Part shown: positions 50,288 to 59,666 of the stretch, piece after piece
Position numbering within the stretch: position 1 is the first letter of the stretch
How the letters are laid out: every line of letters begins with the position of its first letter
DNA from: an uncultured beta proteobacterium
Lineage (GTDB): Bacteria; Pseudomonadota; Gammaproteobacteria; Burkholderiales; Rhodocyclaceae
NCBI GenBank assembly: GCA_903886975.1
Contig: CAISOB010000026.1
Location: 27,896 to 91,895, forward strand
DNA length: 64,000 nucleotides
Reading direction: 5' to 3'
Notes under the pieces: generated by a model
The model's database searches: none
Seen by the model: the letters and a program-made list of their open reading frames with translations, nothing else
Told to the model about the DNA's origin: nothing
Made by a program: the position numbers and the translations under genes

Positions 50288-51685
50288 TCAGGAGCGCGCC
50301 GGGAGCGTGATCTCGAAGCGCGTCACACCGTCGCTCGATGCGACGCTGATGCTGCCGCCATGCGCGCGCACGATGGCGCGCGTGATCGCCAGGCCGAGAC
50401 CGGCGCCTTCGCTGTCGCGCTGGCGCGCCGGATCGACGCGGTAGAAGCGGTCGAAGAGGCGCGGCAGGTGCTCGGCGGTGATGGTCTCGCCTTCGTTCTC
50501 GACGGTCAGCGTCAGCCGCTCGCCTTGCCTGTCGATGCGCACGCTGACCTCGCCGTCCTGCGGCGTATGCCGGATGGCGTTCGAGAGCAGGTTGTTGAGC
50601 GCGCGCCGCAGCATCGTGCGGTCGCCCGAAACCGCGCCGGCGCCCGAACACGACAGACGGACTTTCTTCTCCTCGGCGAGCGCTTCATAAAAATCGAAGA
50701 CGGCGCGCACCTCGTCGGCAAGATCGATTTTCTCACGATGCGGCACGATCAGCTCCTCGTCGGATTTGGCGAGAAACAGCATGTCGGTGATCATCCGCGA
50801 GAGGCGCTCGAATTCCTCGATGTTCGAGGCGAGGACGTTGCGGTATTCGTCGGGATTGCGGCTTTGAGTCAGCGTCACCTGCGTTTGCGTCAGCAGGTTG
50901 CTGAGCGGCGTGCGCAGCTCGTGCGCCAGATCGGACGAAAAATCGGAGAGCTGGCGGAAGGAATTCTCGAGCCGGGTCAGCATCCGGTTGAGCGTTTCGA
51001 CGAGATCGACGAGCTCGACCGGAACCTTGTCGACGGCCAGGCGAAAATCGAGGCGCTGCGCGGTGATGCCGGCGGCTTCCTGCCTGATCGCCTGCAGCGG
51101 GGCGAGACCGCGGCGCACGGCGAGCCAGCCGAGGAAGCCGGTGAGCAGGGCGGCCAGCGCGACGAACGACCACAGCGTGACGCGGAACGAAGCCATGAAA
51201 TGCGCGTGATGCGAGATGTCGGTGGCGACCGCGACGAGCGCCGGCGGCGCGCCGGCAATTCCCGTTGCGACGAGCGCCGAGATGCCGCGCAAGGGTACAT
51301 TGCGCGCGCTGGTCCACGAGAGCGGCGGCTGCGGTCCGGCCCCGACCTTGCGTTCGAGCAGCGCTTGCGGAAACTCGGCGCCGCTCGTCGCGAACAAGGT
51401 CTGCCCATCCGGCGCGACGACGGCCACCGCGAGGCCCGCGTTGCCGACCAGCGAATCGTCGAGCTGCTGCGGAATGTCGACGAGTTCCTGCGCCGAGTGC
51501 ACTTTTTCGAGCGCATGCCGTGCGAGTTCGAGCTTGCCGCCGAGGATCTCCATGTCCTGTTCGACGAAATGCGCTTCGACGGCGCTGGCTATCAGGTAGC
51601 CGAGGACGAGTAACACGACGGTGGACGCCGCCGCGAAGAAGACCGTGAGGCGCAGGGTGATCGACGGCCGGCCGCTCAATCGCAT
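50288..51685 (-). CDS. cusS: Heavy-metal sensor histidine kinase (CusS-like)
   Basis: 465 residues. Membrane segment ([23 protein letters not shown]), periplasmic sensor of about 140 residues, second membrane segment ([17 protein letters not shown]), HAMP, HisKA with His in [20 protein letters not shown] and ATPase blocks [15 protein letters not shown] and [18 protein letters not shown]. Family layout is CusS/CopS. The start overlaps the stop of the regulator gene by 10 bp, and the pair is divergent from cusFCBA. Confidence 0.9.
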   Translation of the reverse strand: MRLSGRPSITLRLTVFFAAASTVVLLVLGYLIASAVEAHFVEQDMEILGGKLELARHALEKVHSAQELVDIPQQLDDSLVGNAGLAVAVVAPDGQTLFATSGAEFPQALLERKVGAGPQPPLSWTSARNVPLRGISALVATGIAGAPPALVAVATDISHHAHFMASFRVTLWSFVALAALLTGFLGWLAVRRGLAPLQAIRQEAAGITAQRLDFRLAVDKVPVELVDLVETLNRMLTRLENSFRQLSDFSSDLAHELRTPLSNLLTQTQVTLTQSRNPDEYRNVLASNIEEFERLSRMITDMLFLAKSDEELIVPHREKIDLADEVRAVFDFYEALAEEKKVRLSCSGAGAVSGDRTMLRRALNNLLSNAIRHTPQDGEVSVRIDRQGERLTLTVENEGETITAEHLPRLFDRFYRVDPARQRDSEGAGLGLAITRAIVRAHGGSISVASSDGVTRFEITLPARS

Positions 51686-52359
51686 TCCGGGTCCTCGATG
51701 ACATAACCCATGCCACGCACCGTGCGGATCAGCCGGGGCTCGAAATCGTCGTCGATCTTGGCGCGCAGCCGGCGCACTGCGACTTCGATGACATTGGTAT
51801 CGCTGTCGAAATTCATGTCCCAGACCTGCGAAGCGATCAGCGAACGCGGCAGGACTTCGCCCTGGCGGCGCAGCAAGAGTTCGAGCAGGGCGAATTCCTT
51901 GGCCGTGAGGTCGATGCGCTTGCCCGAGCGCGTCACGCGCCGGCGCAGCGGATCGAGTTCCAGGTCGGCGGCGCGCAGCAGTTCGGCTTCGCGGCTCTTG
52001 CCGCCGCGGCGCAGCAGGGTGCGCACGCGGGCCAGCAACTCGGCGAAGGCGAACGGCTTGATCAGATAATCGTCGGCGCCGAGTTCGAGGCCGCGCACCC
52101 GGTCGTCGACCTGGTCGCGCGCCGTCAGGAAGAGCACCGGCATCTCCTTGCCGGCGGCGCGAATGCCGCGCAGCACGCTCCAGCCGTCGATGCCGGGCAG
52201 CATCACGTCGAGGATCGTGAGTTCGTAATCGGCGGTCAGCGCCGCGTGCAGGCCGTCGCGCCCGTCGCGCGCGAGATCGACGACAAAGCCGGCCTCGGCG
52301 AGGCCCTGGCGCAGATAATCGCCGGTCTTCACTTCGTCCTCAACCACCAGGATCTTCAA
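51676..52359 (-). CDS. cusR: Copper-type response regulator (CusR/CopR, OmpR family)
   Basis: 227 residues from a TTG at 52359 with GGAG seven bases upstream. Receiver: VVEDE, phospho-acceptor in [17 protein letters not shown], Lys in [12 protein letters not shown]. Winged-helix output: [69 protein letters not shown] longer ATG frame from 52470 just translates the palindromic repeat upstream ([11 protein letters not shown]) and is rejected. Confidence 0.92.
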   Translation of the reverse strand: MKILVVEDEVKTGDYLRQGLAEAGFVVDLARDGRDGLHAALTADYELTILDVMLPGIDGWSVLRGIRAAGKEMPVLFLTARDQVDDRVRGLELGADDYLIKPFAFAELLARVRTLLRRGGKSREAELLRAADLELDPLRRRVTRSGKRIDLTAKEFALLELLLRRQGEVLPRSLIASQVWDMNFDSDTNVIEVAVRRLRAKIDDDFEPRLIRTVRGMGYVIEDPECD

Positions 52360-52389
52360 TCCATTTCTCCTGCCGATTAAACCCCGTCG

Positions 52390-52458
52390 CGTCATTCCGG
52401 CGAAAGCCGGAATCCAGGAGACCACTGCACTGGATTCCGGCTTTCGCCGGAATGACGA
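52390..52458. repeat. Dispersed palindromic repeat, copy 7
   Basis: CGTCATTCCGGCGAAAGCCG and the exactly facing CGGCTTTCGCCGGAATGACG arm in the divergent cusR-cusF promoter region; the arms alone are a near-perfect inverted pair. It is the cleanest example of the family in the window. Confidence 0.85.
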
Positions 52459-52487
52459 ACTATTGAACACGAGTGCCCGATTGCGAA

Positions 52488-52505
52488 GATTACGGAAATG
52501 TAATC
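52488..52505. promoter_or_regulatory. Candidate CusR/CopR operator
   Basis: GATTAC (52488-52493), six bases, GTAATC (52500-52505): an 18-bp perfect dyad in the cusR-cusF divergent gap. It resembles the TTAC-N6-GTAA cop boxes bound by CopR/CusR-type regulators. Likely controls both directions. Confidence 0.7.
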
Positions 52506-52579
52506 GACAAGTCAGCTTGGCGTCGCCCTCGCTTCGTTAGCCTAGGGGTGTGCTCCCATTCAACCAGCGGAAGAATACG

Positions 52580-52918
52580 ATGAAAACTCTTGTTGCAGCC
52601 ACCCTTTTGGCCCTTGGCGGCCTGTTGTCGCAGGCGGCGCTGGCCGCCGACGAGCATGCCGGGCATATGACGATGGGCAAGGCGGCGAGCGAAGCGCCGC
52701 TGACCGACGGCGTGGTTAAAAAGGTCGATCGCGCCGCGGGCAAGGTGACGATCACGCACGGCCCGCTCATCAATCTCGCGATGCCGGCAATGACGATGGC
52801 CTTCAGGGTCAAGGAAGCGGCGTGGATGGACCAGATGAAAGCGGACGCCAAGATCCGCTTCCTGGCCGAATCGATCAATGGATCGCTGACCATCGTCCGC
52901 TTCGAAGCGGTGAAATGA
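52580..52918 (+). CDS. cusF: Periplasmic copper/silver-binding protein CusF
   Basis: 112 residues, signal peptide MKTLVAATLLALGGLLSQAALA. The CusF fold is seen in GVVKKVDRAAGKVTITHGPLINLAMPAMTMAFRVKE, with the methionine metal ligands in AMPAMTM and a histidine in ITHGP. An additional HAGHMTM segment near the N-terminus may bind metal. Hands Cu(I)/Ag(I) to the RND pump. Its stop overlaps the cusC start (ATGA). Confidence 0.9.
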   Translation: MKTLVAATLLALGGLLSQAALAADEHAGHMTMGKAASEAPLTDGVVKKVDRAAGKVTITHGPLINLAMPAMTMAFRVKEAAWMDQMKADAKIRFLAESINGSLTIVRFEAVK

Positions 52919-54183
52919 GTCTCGCGCGGGCGTGCGCCCTTTGGCTGCTGCTGGCCTCCTGCGCCATCGCGAGCGCGCAGGCGCAGGACGCGAGCCTCGG
53001 CGGCAGCGTCGAGGGCCTGCTCGAATTCGCGCGCGGCAGCAACCCGGAATATGCGGCGATGCGCCATGAAGCCGATGCCGCCGGCGAACGCATCACGCCG
53101 GCCGGCGCCCTGCCCGACCCGCGGCTCAGAACCGAATGGATGGACATCACCCGGCAGGGCGAGCAGAACCCGTCGCTCCTGCCGAGCCGCGCCGGCAGCA
53201 CGAAATACACGCTGATGCAGGATCTGCCCTGGTACGGCAAGCGCGACTTGAAGCGCCAGATCGCCGAGAGCGAGGCCGAAGCCGCGCAGGGGCGCGCGCG
53301 CGGCAGCTGGGCCGAACTCGCGGCGCGGATCAAGTCGGCGCATGCCGAGCTTTATTACGTCGATCGCAACGAACGCCTGGCACGCGAAATTCTCGACCTG
53401 ATGGGCCGCCTCGAAAAGATCGCCCGCGCCCGCTATGGCTCGGGCCTCGCCGCGCAGCAGGACGTGATCCGCGCGCAGGTCGAGCAGACCGGCATGGCGA
53501 GCGAACTCATTCGCCTCGAAAACGAACATCACCATCTGCGCACCCGCATCAACGCGCTGCTGGCCCGATCGCCGGGCGCGGCGCTCGCCGATCCCGAGCG
53601 GCTGCGGCCGCTGCCGGCGCCGGCCAAGCTCGATTACGCGGCGCTCGAAGCGCGTGTGCGCGAACGCAATCCGCAGCTCTTCGTCGAGGAGGCGCGGATC
53701 AAATCGGCGGAGAAGTCCCGCGATCTGGCTTACCGCAACCGCTACCCCGATTTCACCTTCGGCGTCGCGCCGACGCAGACCCAGAGTTCGTTCAACGACT
53801 GGGGCGTGATGATCGAAGTCAACATTCCGCTGCAGCAGGGCTCGCGGCGCGCCCAGGAGCGCGAATCGGAAGCCATGCTCGCGGCCGCACTGTCGCGCAA
53901 GGAAGCCGCGGCCAACCAGGTGCTCGCCGAGCTGGCCGAGAACCTCTCGGCGATCGACGCGCCGCGCCGCACCGAGACGCTGACCGCGAGCAGCCTGCTG
54001 CCGCAGGCCGAGCTTTCGTTCCGTTCGGCGCTCGCCGGTTACGAAAACGGCAAGGTCGATTTCGCGACCCTGCTCGAAGCGCAGAAACAGATTCGGCTGG
54101 CGCGCCAGAACGAGATCAAGGCGCAGGCCGAGGCGCAGCTGCGCCTCGCCGAAATTGAAAAGCTCCTCGGAGAAGATTTATGA
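52915..54183 (+). CDS. cusC: Outer-membrane efflux channel (CusC/TolC family)
   Basis: 422 residues, ATG at 52915 with an export signal (MSLARACALWLLLASCAIAS). Typical OEP content: DPRLRTEWMDITRQ, MQDLPWYGKRDLKRQIAESEAEAAQGR, coiled-coil helices (ARYGSGLAAQQDVIRAQVEQ; GYENGKVDFATLLEAQKQIRLARQNEIKAQAEAQLR). It forms the exit duct for the copper pump. Start overlaps cusF and the end overlaps cusB, so all are translated in series. Confidence 0.9.
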   Translation: MSLARACALWLLLASCAIASAQAQDASLGGSVEGLLEFARGSNPEYAAMRHEADAAGERITPAGALPDPRLRTEWMDITRQGEQNPSLLPSRAGSTKYTLMQDLPWYGKRDLKRQIAESEAEAAQGRARGSWAELAARIKSAHAELYYVDRNERLAREILDLMGRLEKIARARYGSGLAAQQDVIRAQVEQTGMASELIRLENEHHHLRTRINALLARSPGAALADPERLRPLPAPAKLDYAALEARVRERNPQLFVEEARIKSAEKSRDLAYRNRYPDFTFGVAPTQTQSSFNDWGVMIEVNIPLQQGSRRAQERESEAMLAAALSRKEAAANQVLAELAENLSAIDAPRRTETLTASSLLPQAELSFRSALAGYENGKVDFATLLEAQKQIRLARQNEIKAQAEAQLRLAEIEKLLGEDL

Positions 54184-55787
54184 GCGGCGTGAATTTACGC
54201 GGCGTGAGCCTTGCCGCCGCAGTTGCCATCGGCATCATCGCCGTGGCCCTCGCCGCCGGCGGCGGCTACTGGCTGGGGCACGGCGGCACGCGCGGGCAGG
54301 GCGCCGAGGCACAGCCGGCCGGCACGGCCAGCGCGCCGGGCGAGCCGGCGGCCAAGGCGCGCAAGCTCCTCTACTACCGCAATCCGATGGGCCTGCCCGA
54401 CACCTCGCCGACGCCCAAGAAGGACCCGATGGGAATGGATTACGTCGCGGTTTACGAGGGTGAAGAGGGCAACGAGCCTGCCGTGCCCGGGCAGCTCAAG
54501 ATCAGCACCGAGAAAATCCAGAAGCTCGGCGTGCGCAGCGAAGGCGCGCAGCTGCGCGCGCTCGACAAGACCGTGCGCGCGGCCGGCCGCATCGAACCCG
54601 ACGAGCGGCGCCTCTATACCGTCGCCCCGAAATTCGAGGGCTACGTCGAACGCCTGCACGTCAATGTCACCGGCCAGGCCGTCGGCCGCGGCCAGCCGCT
54701 CTTTGAAGTCTATAGCCCGGAACTCGTTTCCGCGCAGCGCGAATACGCGATCGCCGCGCAAGGCGTCGATGCGCTCAAGGATGCGAGCGGCGGGGCGCAG
54801 GCGGGGATGCGGCAACTCGCCGAGGCGAGCCTGCAGCGCCTCAAAAACTGGGATATCTCCGACGAGCAGGTGAGGGCGCTCGGCCGGTCGGGCGACGCGA
54901 AACGCACGCTGACTTTCCGCTCGCCGGTGTCCGGCATCGTCACCGAAAAGAGGGCGCTGCAAGGCATGCGCTTCATGCCCGGCGAAGCGCTTTACCAGAT
55001 CGCCGACCTCTCGTCGGTGTGGGTGATCGCCGACGTCTTCGAACAGGATATTGGCGAGCTCAGCGGCCTGATCAAATCGGGCGCGCCGGCCAAGGTGCGG
55101 ATCAACGCCTATCCGGACAAGCTGTTCAGCGGCAAGGTGAGCTACATCTATCCGACGCTCAACGCCGCGACGCGCACCGTCCCGGTCCGCATCGAACTGG
55201 CCAATCCCGGGCTGTTGATCAAGCCCGGCATGTTCGCGCAGGTCGAGCTGCCGGTCTCGGCCAGGGCCGCCGTGGTCACCGTACCGGTCTCCGCGGTCAT
55301 CGACAGCGGCACGCGCCAGATCGTGCTGATGCAGCTCGGCGAAGGCCGCTTCGAGCCGCGCGAGGTCAAGCTCGGCGCGCGCAGCGACAGCCATGTCGAA
55401 ATCGTCGAAGGCGTGAAGGCAGGCGAACTGGTGGTCGTCGCCGCCAATTTCCTGATCGATGCCGAAAGCAATCTCAAGGCCGCGGTCGGCGGTTTCGGCC
55501 AGGCCGCGAGTGCGGCGCCGGCGCAGGCGGGGAAGGGAGCCAGCCACCAGGGCGAGGGCACCGTCGACGGCGTCGATGTCAAGGAAGGAACCGTAAGCCT
55601 AAGCCACGGCCCGATCGAAAGCCTTAAGTGGCCAGCCATGACAATGGAATTCAAGGCGGCCAACGGCGCGCTGCTCAAGGACCTCAAACCCGGCGCCATG
55701 GTGAGCTTCGAGTTCGTCGAGCGCCAGCCGGGCGAGTGGGTGATCACGCGACTGACGCCGCAAGCGCCGGGCGCACGACGGCCATAA
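54180..55787 (+). CDS. cusB: RND adaptor CusB with N-terminal metal domain and fused C-terminal CusF domain
   Basis: 535-residue periplasmic adaptor. Order: membrane anchor, heavy-metal-binding YYRNPMGLPDTSPTPKKDPMGMDYV segment (residues about 65-95), barrel-sandwich and hairpin domains (APKFEGYVERLHVNVTGQAVGRGQPLFEVYSPEL; FRSPVSGIVTEKRALQGM), membrane-proximal domain, then a linker and a second CusF-type fold at the C-terminus (GTVDGVDVKEGTVSLSHGPIESLKWPAMTMEFKA), which has the W-x-A-M-T-M copper site. Connects CusA and CusC and passes on Cu(I)/Ag(I). Confidence 0.92.
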   Translation: MSGVNLRGVSLAAAVAIGIIAVALAAGGGYWLGHGGTRGQGAEAQPAGTASAPGEPAAKARKLLYYRNPMGLPDTSPTPKKDPMGMDYVAVYEGEEGNEPAVPGQLKISTEKIQKLGVRSEGAQLRALDKTVRAAGRIEPDERRLYTVAPKFEGYVERLHVNVTGQAVGRGQPLFEVYSPELVSAQREYAIAAQGVDALKDASGGAQAGMRQLAEASLQRLKNWDISDEQVRALGRSGDAKRTLTFRSPVSGIVTEKRALQGMRFMPGEALYQIADLSSVWVIADVFEQDIGELSGLIKSGAPAKVRINAYPDKLFSGKVSYIYPTLNAATRTVPVRIELANPGLLIKPGMFAQVELPVSARAAVVTVPVSAVIDSGTRQIVLMQLGEGRFEPREVKLGARSDSHVEIVEGVKAGELVVVAANFLIDAESNLKAAVGGFGQAASAAPAQAGKGASHQGEGTVDGVDVKEGTVSLSHGPIESLKWPAMTMEFKAANGALLKDLKPGAMVSFEFVERQPGEWVITRLTPQAPGARRP

Positions 55788-55806
55788 GCGGTGAATGAAA
55801 ACAATT

Positions 55807-55878
55807 GTCGTCCCGGCGAAAGCCGGGACCCAGTGCGCACCCAAACCCCCTGGATTCCGGCTTGCGCCGGAATGACGG
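55807..55878. repeat. Dispersed palindromic repeat, copy 8
   Basis: CGTCCCGGCGAAAGCCGGGA and GGATTCCGGCTTGCGCCGGA arms between cusB and cusA. Confidence 0.8.
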
Positions 55879-55937
55879 TGGCGAGCCGGGCTACGGGTAG
55901 ACGCAAAGAATTCCGACCCTGAGGATACGTCCACGTC

Positions 55938-58900
55938 ATGCTCGCCAACATTATCGAATGGTCCGGCCGCAACCGCTTTCTGATCCTGCTGGCGACGCTC
56001 TTCGTCATCGTCGCCGGCATCTTCGCCGTGCTGCGCACGCCGATTGACGCGCTGCCCGACCTCTCCGACGTGCAGGTCATCGTCTATACCGAATACCCCG
56101 GCCAGGCGCCGCAGGTGGTCGAGGACCAGGTCACCTATCCGCTGACCACGGCCATGCTGTCGGTACCGAAATCGAAAGTGGTGCGCGGCTTTTCCTTCTT
56201 CGGCGCGTCCTTCGTCTACATCATTTTCGAGGACGGTACCGACATCTACTGGGCGCGTTCGCGCGTCCTCGAATACCTCAACTTCGCCTCGAGCCGCATG
56301 CCCAAAGGCCCAGGGGGGACTACAATTCAGCCCTCGCTCGGGCCGGACGCCACCGGCGTCGGCTGGGTTTATCAATACGCGCTGCTGGCCAAGGACAAGA
56401 CGCTGGCCGAACTGCGCTCGATCCAGGACTGGTACGTCCGCTATCAGCTGACCAAGGCGCACGGCGTCGCCGAAGTGGCCTCGGTCGGCGGCTTCGTGCA
56501 GACCTACCAGGTGACCGTCGATCCGGTCAAGCTGCGTTCGTACGGCATCCCGCTGATGAAGGTCGCGCAGGTCATCCGCGACTCGAACCGCGACGTCGGC
56601 GGGCGCGCGGTGGAAATGACCGAGACCGAGTACATGGTGCGCGGCAAGGGCTATCTGCGCGGCAAGGGCGACATCGAAATGCTTGTCGTCAAAAGCGAAC
56701 GCGGCACGCCGGTGCTGGTGCGCGATGTCGCGCACGTCGAGCTCGTCCCCGACGAGCGGCGTGGACTCACCGAGCTCAACGGCGAGGGCGAAGTCGTTTC
56801 AGGCATCGCCATGGCGCGCTACGGCGAGAATGCGCTCGAAGTGATCGGCAACATCAAAGCCAAGATCGCCGAAATCGGCCCCGGCCTGCCGGCCGGCGTG
56901 ACGGTGGAGGCCGTCTATGACCGCTCGGAACTGATCCACCGCGCCATCGAGACGCTCAAGCGCACGCTGCTCGAGGAGTCGGTCATCGTCGCCCTGGTGT
57001 GCTTCATCTTCCTGCTGCATGTGCGCAGCGCGCTGGTCGCCATCGTGATGTTGCCGGTCGGCATCCTGATGGCTTTCATCGCCATGCGCCTGCTCGGCAT
57101 GAGTTCCAACCTGATGAGCCTCGGCGGCATCGCGATCGCCATCGGCGCGATGATCGACGCGGCGATTGTCATGATCGAGAATGCGCACAAGCATCTGGAG
57201 CGGCTGGAACACGGCCACCGGCGTCATCATGGTGAACCACGCCGTCATCCCGGCGAAAGCCGGGATCCAGTAGGTGCTCCAAAGACCTGGCTCTGCATTC
57301 CCGATGGTCAGATTCCGGCTTCCGCCGGAATGACGGATGAAAGGATCGCGGCTTCCGCCGGAATGACGGGCGATAGGATTGAGGAATCGCCCGGAAGGAC
57401 GGACGAGAGGATTTCCGGATTCGCCGGAATGACGAGCAGTCCCGACCTGTCCGAACGCACCGCCGCCATGCTCGCGGCATGCAAGGAGGTCGGACCGGCG
57501 CTCTTCTTCTCGCTGCTCATCATCACCGTCTCCTTCCTGCCGGTGTTCAGTCTCGAAGGCCAGGAAGGCCGCTTGTTCTCGCCGCTGGCCTATACCAAGA
57601 CCTTCGCCATGGCCAGCGCGGCGCTGCTCTCGGTGACGCTGGTGCCGGTGCTGATGTTGCTGTTCATTCGCGGCAGGATCATGCCGGAAGCGAAGAATCC
57701 GGTGAATCGTTTCCTGATCTGGATCTATCGCCCGATCATCGCGTCGGTGATGCGCTGGAAAAAGCTGACCATCGTTCTCGCGCTGCTCGCGCTCGCCGTT
57801 TCGATTTACCCGGCATCCCGGCTCGGCTCCGAATTCATGCCGACGCTCAACGAAGGCTCGCTGCTTTTCATGCCGACCTCGCTGCCGGGAATGTCGATCA
57901 CCAAGGCCGCCGAACTGCTGCAGACGCAGGACAAGATCATCAAGAGCTTTCCCGAAGTGCGCTCGGTCTTCGGCAAGGCCGGGCGCGCCAACACGGCAAC
58001 CGACCCGGCGCCGACCGAGATGTTCGAGACGGTGATCAACTTGAAACCGCAGGAGGACTGGCGCGCCGGCATGACCACCGACAAGCTGATCGCCGAACTC
58101 GACAAGGCGCTGCAGTTCCCGGGCGTTGCCAACTCGTGGACGATGCCGATCAAGGCGCGCATCGACATGCTGTCGACCGGCATCCGCACGCCGATCGGCA
58201 TCAAGGTGTTCGGCAAGAACCTCGACGAGATGGAAACGCTGGCCAAGGAAATCGAGGCGGTGGTGAAGACCGTTCCGGGAACGACCAGCGCTTTCGCCGA
58301 GCGCATCACCGGCGGCTATTACCTCAACATCGAGCCCGACCGCGAGCAGCTCGCGCGCTACGGGCTGGCGCTCGGCGACCTGCAGGACGTGATCGGCACG
58401 GCGCTCGGCGGCGAGATGGTGACGACCACCGTCGAAGGCCGCGAGCGTTATGGCGTGACCGTCCGCTACCCGCGCGAGATGCGTTCCGACGCGCAGCAGA
58501 TCGCCCGCGAAGTGCTAGTGCCGACCATGGACGGCGCAATGGTGCCGCTCGGGCAACTGGCGAAAGTCGTCGTCGCGCGCGGCACGCCGGGCATCCGCAC
58601 CGAGAACGCGCTGCTCTCGGCCTACATCTATGTCGACATTCGTGACCGCGACATCGGCGGCTACGTCGCCGACGCCAAGCGCGCGGTCGCCGAGAAGGTC
58701 AAATTCCCGCCCGGCTATTACGTCACCTGGAGCGGCCAGTTCGAATACATGGAGCGCGCCGTCGAGAAAATGAAGGTCGTCATCCCGGTTACCCTGCTCT
58801 CGATCTTTCTGCTGCTCTACCTCAATTTCCGGCGCATCACCGAGACGCTGATCGTCATGCTCTCGGTGCCCTTCGCGCTGATCGGCGGCATCTGGCTGAT

Positions 58901-59312
58901 GTGGCTGCTCGGCTACAACCTCTCGGTGGCCGTCGCCGTCGGTTTCATCGCGCTCGCCGGCGTCGCCGCCGAGACCGGCGTGATCATGCTGATCTACCTC
59001 GACCACGCCTGGGAAGCGGTCAAGGCCGCCTGCCGCGCCGAAGGGCGTGCGCCCGCGCTCGGCGATCTCTACGCCGCCGTCATGGAAGGCGCGGTCGAAC
59101 GCGTGCGCCCGAAGATGATGACAGTGACGGCGATCATGGCCGGCCTGCTGCCGATCCTATGGGGCAGCGGCACCGGCTCGGAAGTGATGAGCCGCATCGC
59201 CGCGCCGATGGTCGGCGGCATGATCTCATCGACGGTGCTGACCCTCGCCGTGATCCCGGCGATCTATGCCCTCGTCAAGCAGTGGCGGATTGCTCGGGGC
59301 CTTGAAGCTTAA
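55938..59312 (+). CDS. cusA: Copper/silver RND efflux pump CusA with repeat-derived insertion
   Basis: Inner-membrane proton-driven trimeric pump, 1124 residues; homologues are usually about 1040-1060. Starts MLANIIEWSGRNRFLILLAT; periplasmic PN/PC regions and membrane helices are intact, with the proton-relay Asp in IGAMIDAAIVMIENAHKHLE and conserved FVYIIFEDGTDIYWARSRVLEYL. The frame is open throughout, but between HLERLEHGH (about residue 420) and the next helix (KEVGPALFFSLLIITVSFLPVF, about residue 515) there are about 95 residues, where relatives have about 30. That segment is translated from palindromic-repeat DNA (57243-57439). The loop is cytoplasmic, between TM4 and TM5, so the pump may still work. 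Confidence 0.92.
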   Translation: MLANIIEWSGRNRFLILLATLFVIVAGIFAVLRTPIDALPDLSDVQVIVYTEYPGQAPQVVEDQVTYPLTTAMLSVPKSKVVRGFSFFGASFVYIIFEDGTDIYWARSRVLEYLNFASSRMPKGPGGTTIQPSLGPDATGVGWVYQYALLAKDKTLAELRSIQDWYVRYQLTKAHGVAEVASVGGFVQTYQVTVDPVKLRSYGIPLMKVAQVIRDSNRDVGGRAVEMTETEYMVRGKGYLRGKGDIEMLVVKSERGTPVLVRDVAHVELVPDERRGLTELNGEGEVVSGIAMARYGENALEVIGNIKAKIAEIGPGLPAGVTVEAVYDRSELIHRAIETLKRTLLEESVIVALVCFIFLLHVRSALVAIVMLPVGILMAFIAMRLLGMSSNLMSLGGIAIAIGAMIDAAIVMIENAHKHLERLEHGHRRHHGEPRRHPGESRDPVGAPKTWLCIPDGQIPASAGMTDERIAASAGMTGDRIEESPGRTDERISGFAGMTSSPDLSERTAAMLAACKEVGPALFFSLLIITVSFLPVFSLEGQEGRLFSPLAYTKTFAMASAALLSVTLVPVLMLLFIRGRIMPEAKNPVNRFLIWIYRPIIASVMRWKKLTIVLALLALAVSIYPASRLGSEFMPTLNEGSLLFMPTSLPGMSITKAAELLQTQDKIIKSFPEVRSVFGKAGRANTATDPAPTEMFETVINLKPQEDWRAGMTTDKLIAELDKALQFPGVANSWTMPIKARIDMLSTGIRTPIGIKVFGKNLDEMETLAKEIEAVVKTVPGTTSAFAERITGGYYLNIEPDREQLARYGLALGDLQDVIGTALGGEMVTTTVEGRERYGVTVRYPREMRSDAQQIAREVLVPTMDGAMVPLGQLAKVVVARGTPGIRTENALLSAYIYVDIRDRDIGGYVADAKRAVAEKVKFPPGYYVTWSGQFEYMERAVEKMKVVIPVTLLSIFLLLYLNFRRITETLIVMLSVPFALIGGIWLMWLLGYNLSVAVAVGFIALAGVAAETGVIMLIYLDHAWEAVKAACRAEGRAPALGDLYAAVMEGAVERVRPKMMTVTAIMAGLLPILWGSGTGSEVMSRIAAPMVGGMISSTVLTLAVIPAIYALVKQWRIARGLEA
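57243..57439 (+). repeat. Palindromic repeat copy plus four tandem 33-nt units inside cusA
   Basis: 57243-57270 is the same arm as the dispersed repeat (CGTCATCCCGGCGAAAGCCG). Units at 57311-57343, 57344-57376, 57377-57409 and 57410-57439 (33, 33, 33, 30 nt) each start GAT and contain a CGCCGGAATGACG-like core (the third is more diverged). Because the unit is 11 codons, the reading frame survives, giving ASAGMTDERIA, ASAGMTGDRIE, ESPGRTDERIS, GFAGMTSS. Confidence 0.9.
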
Positions 59313-59336
59313 GGAAGCGTTGGTCAAGCCACAGAT

Positions 59337-59405
59337 CGTCATTCCGGCGAAAGCCGGAATCCAGTCGGCCCGGCTACTGGAGACCGCTGTTCTTCGAGGT
59401 GACGA
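59337..59405. repeat. Dispersed palindromic repeat, copy 9
   Basis: CGTCATTCCGGCGAAAGCCG left arm is well kept; the right arm (CTGTTCTTCGAGGTGACGAC) is decayed. Lies between the convergent cusA and yoeB. Confidence 0.7.
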
Positions 59406-59411
59406 CTCTCT

Positions 59412-59666
59412 TCAGTAATGAAAGCGCAATTGCGCGATCAGCAGTGCGCCGTTCTCAATTCGATAGACCGTGCGATGCTCATCGGTGATCCGGCGCGACC
59501 AGAACCCGGCGAGGGCGTGCTTCAAGGGCTCGGGCTTGCCGATACCGGCAAAGGGCGCGCGCTGTGTCTCTCGGATCAGCGCGTTGATGCGCTGAAGCAT
59601 GCGCCGGTCCTGCGTCTGCCAATAGAGATAGTCTTCCCAAGCTTGATCGGCAAAGACCAGTTTCAC
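59412..59666 (-). CDS. yoeB: YoeB-family mRNA interferase toxin
   Basis: 84-residue RelE-fold toxin cutting mRNA in the ribosome. MKLVFADQAWEDYLYWQTQDRRMLQRINALIRE and the C-terminal PLKHALAGFWSRRITDEHRTVYRIENGALLIAQLRFHY keep the catalytic Glu, Arg, His and terminal Tyr of YoeB. Overlaps the antitoxin stop by 4 bp. Confidence 0.94.
   Translation of the reverse strand: MKLVFADQAWEDYLYWQTQDRRMLQRINALIRETQRAPFAGIGKPEPLKHALAGFWSRRITDEHRTVYRIENGALLIAQLRFHY

Noticed and set aside
52360..52470. An extended CusR N-terminus from an upstream ATG
   Set aside because: The extra residues are a translation of the palindromic repeat; the TTG at 52359 has a proper ribosome site.
57311..57439. Possible CRISPR-like array in cusA because of tandem units
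   Set aside because: Units are contiguous with no spacers, coding in frame, and resemble the palindromic repeat.
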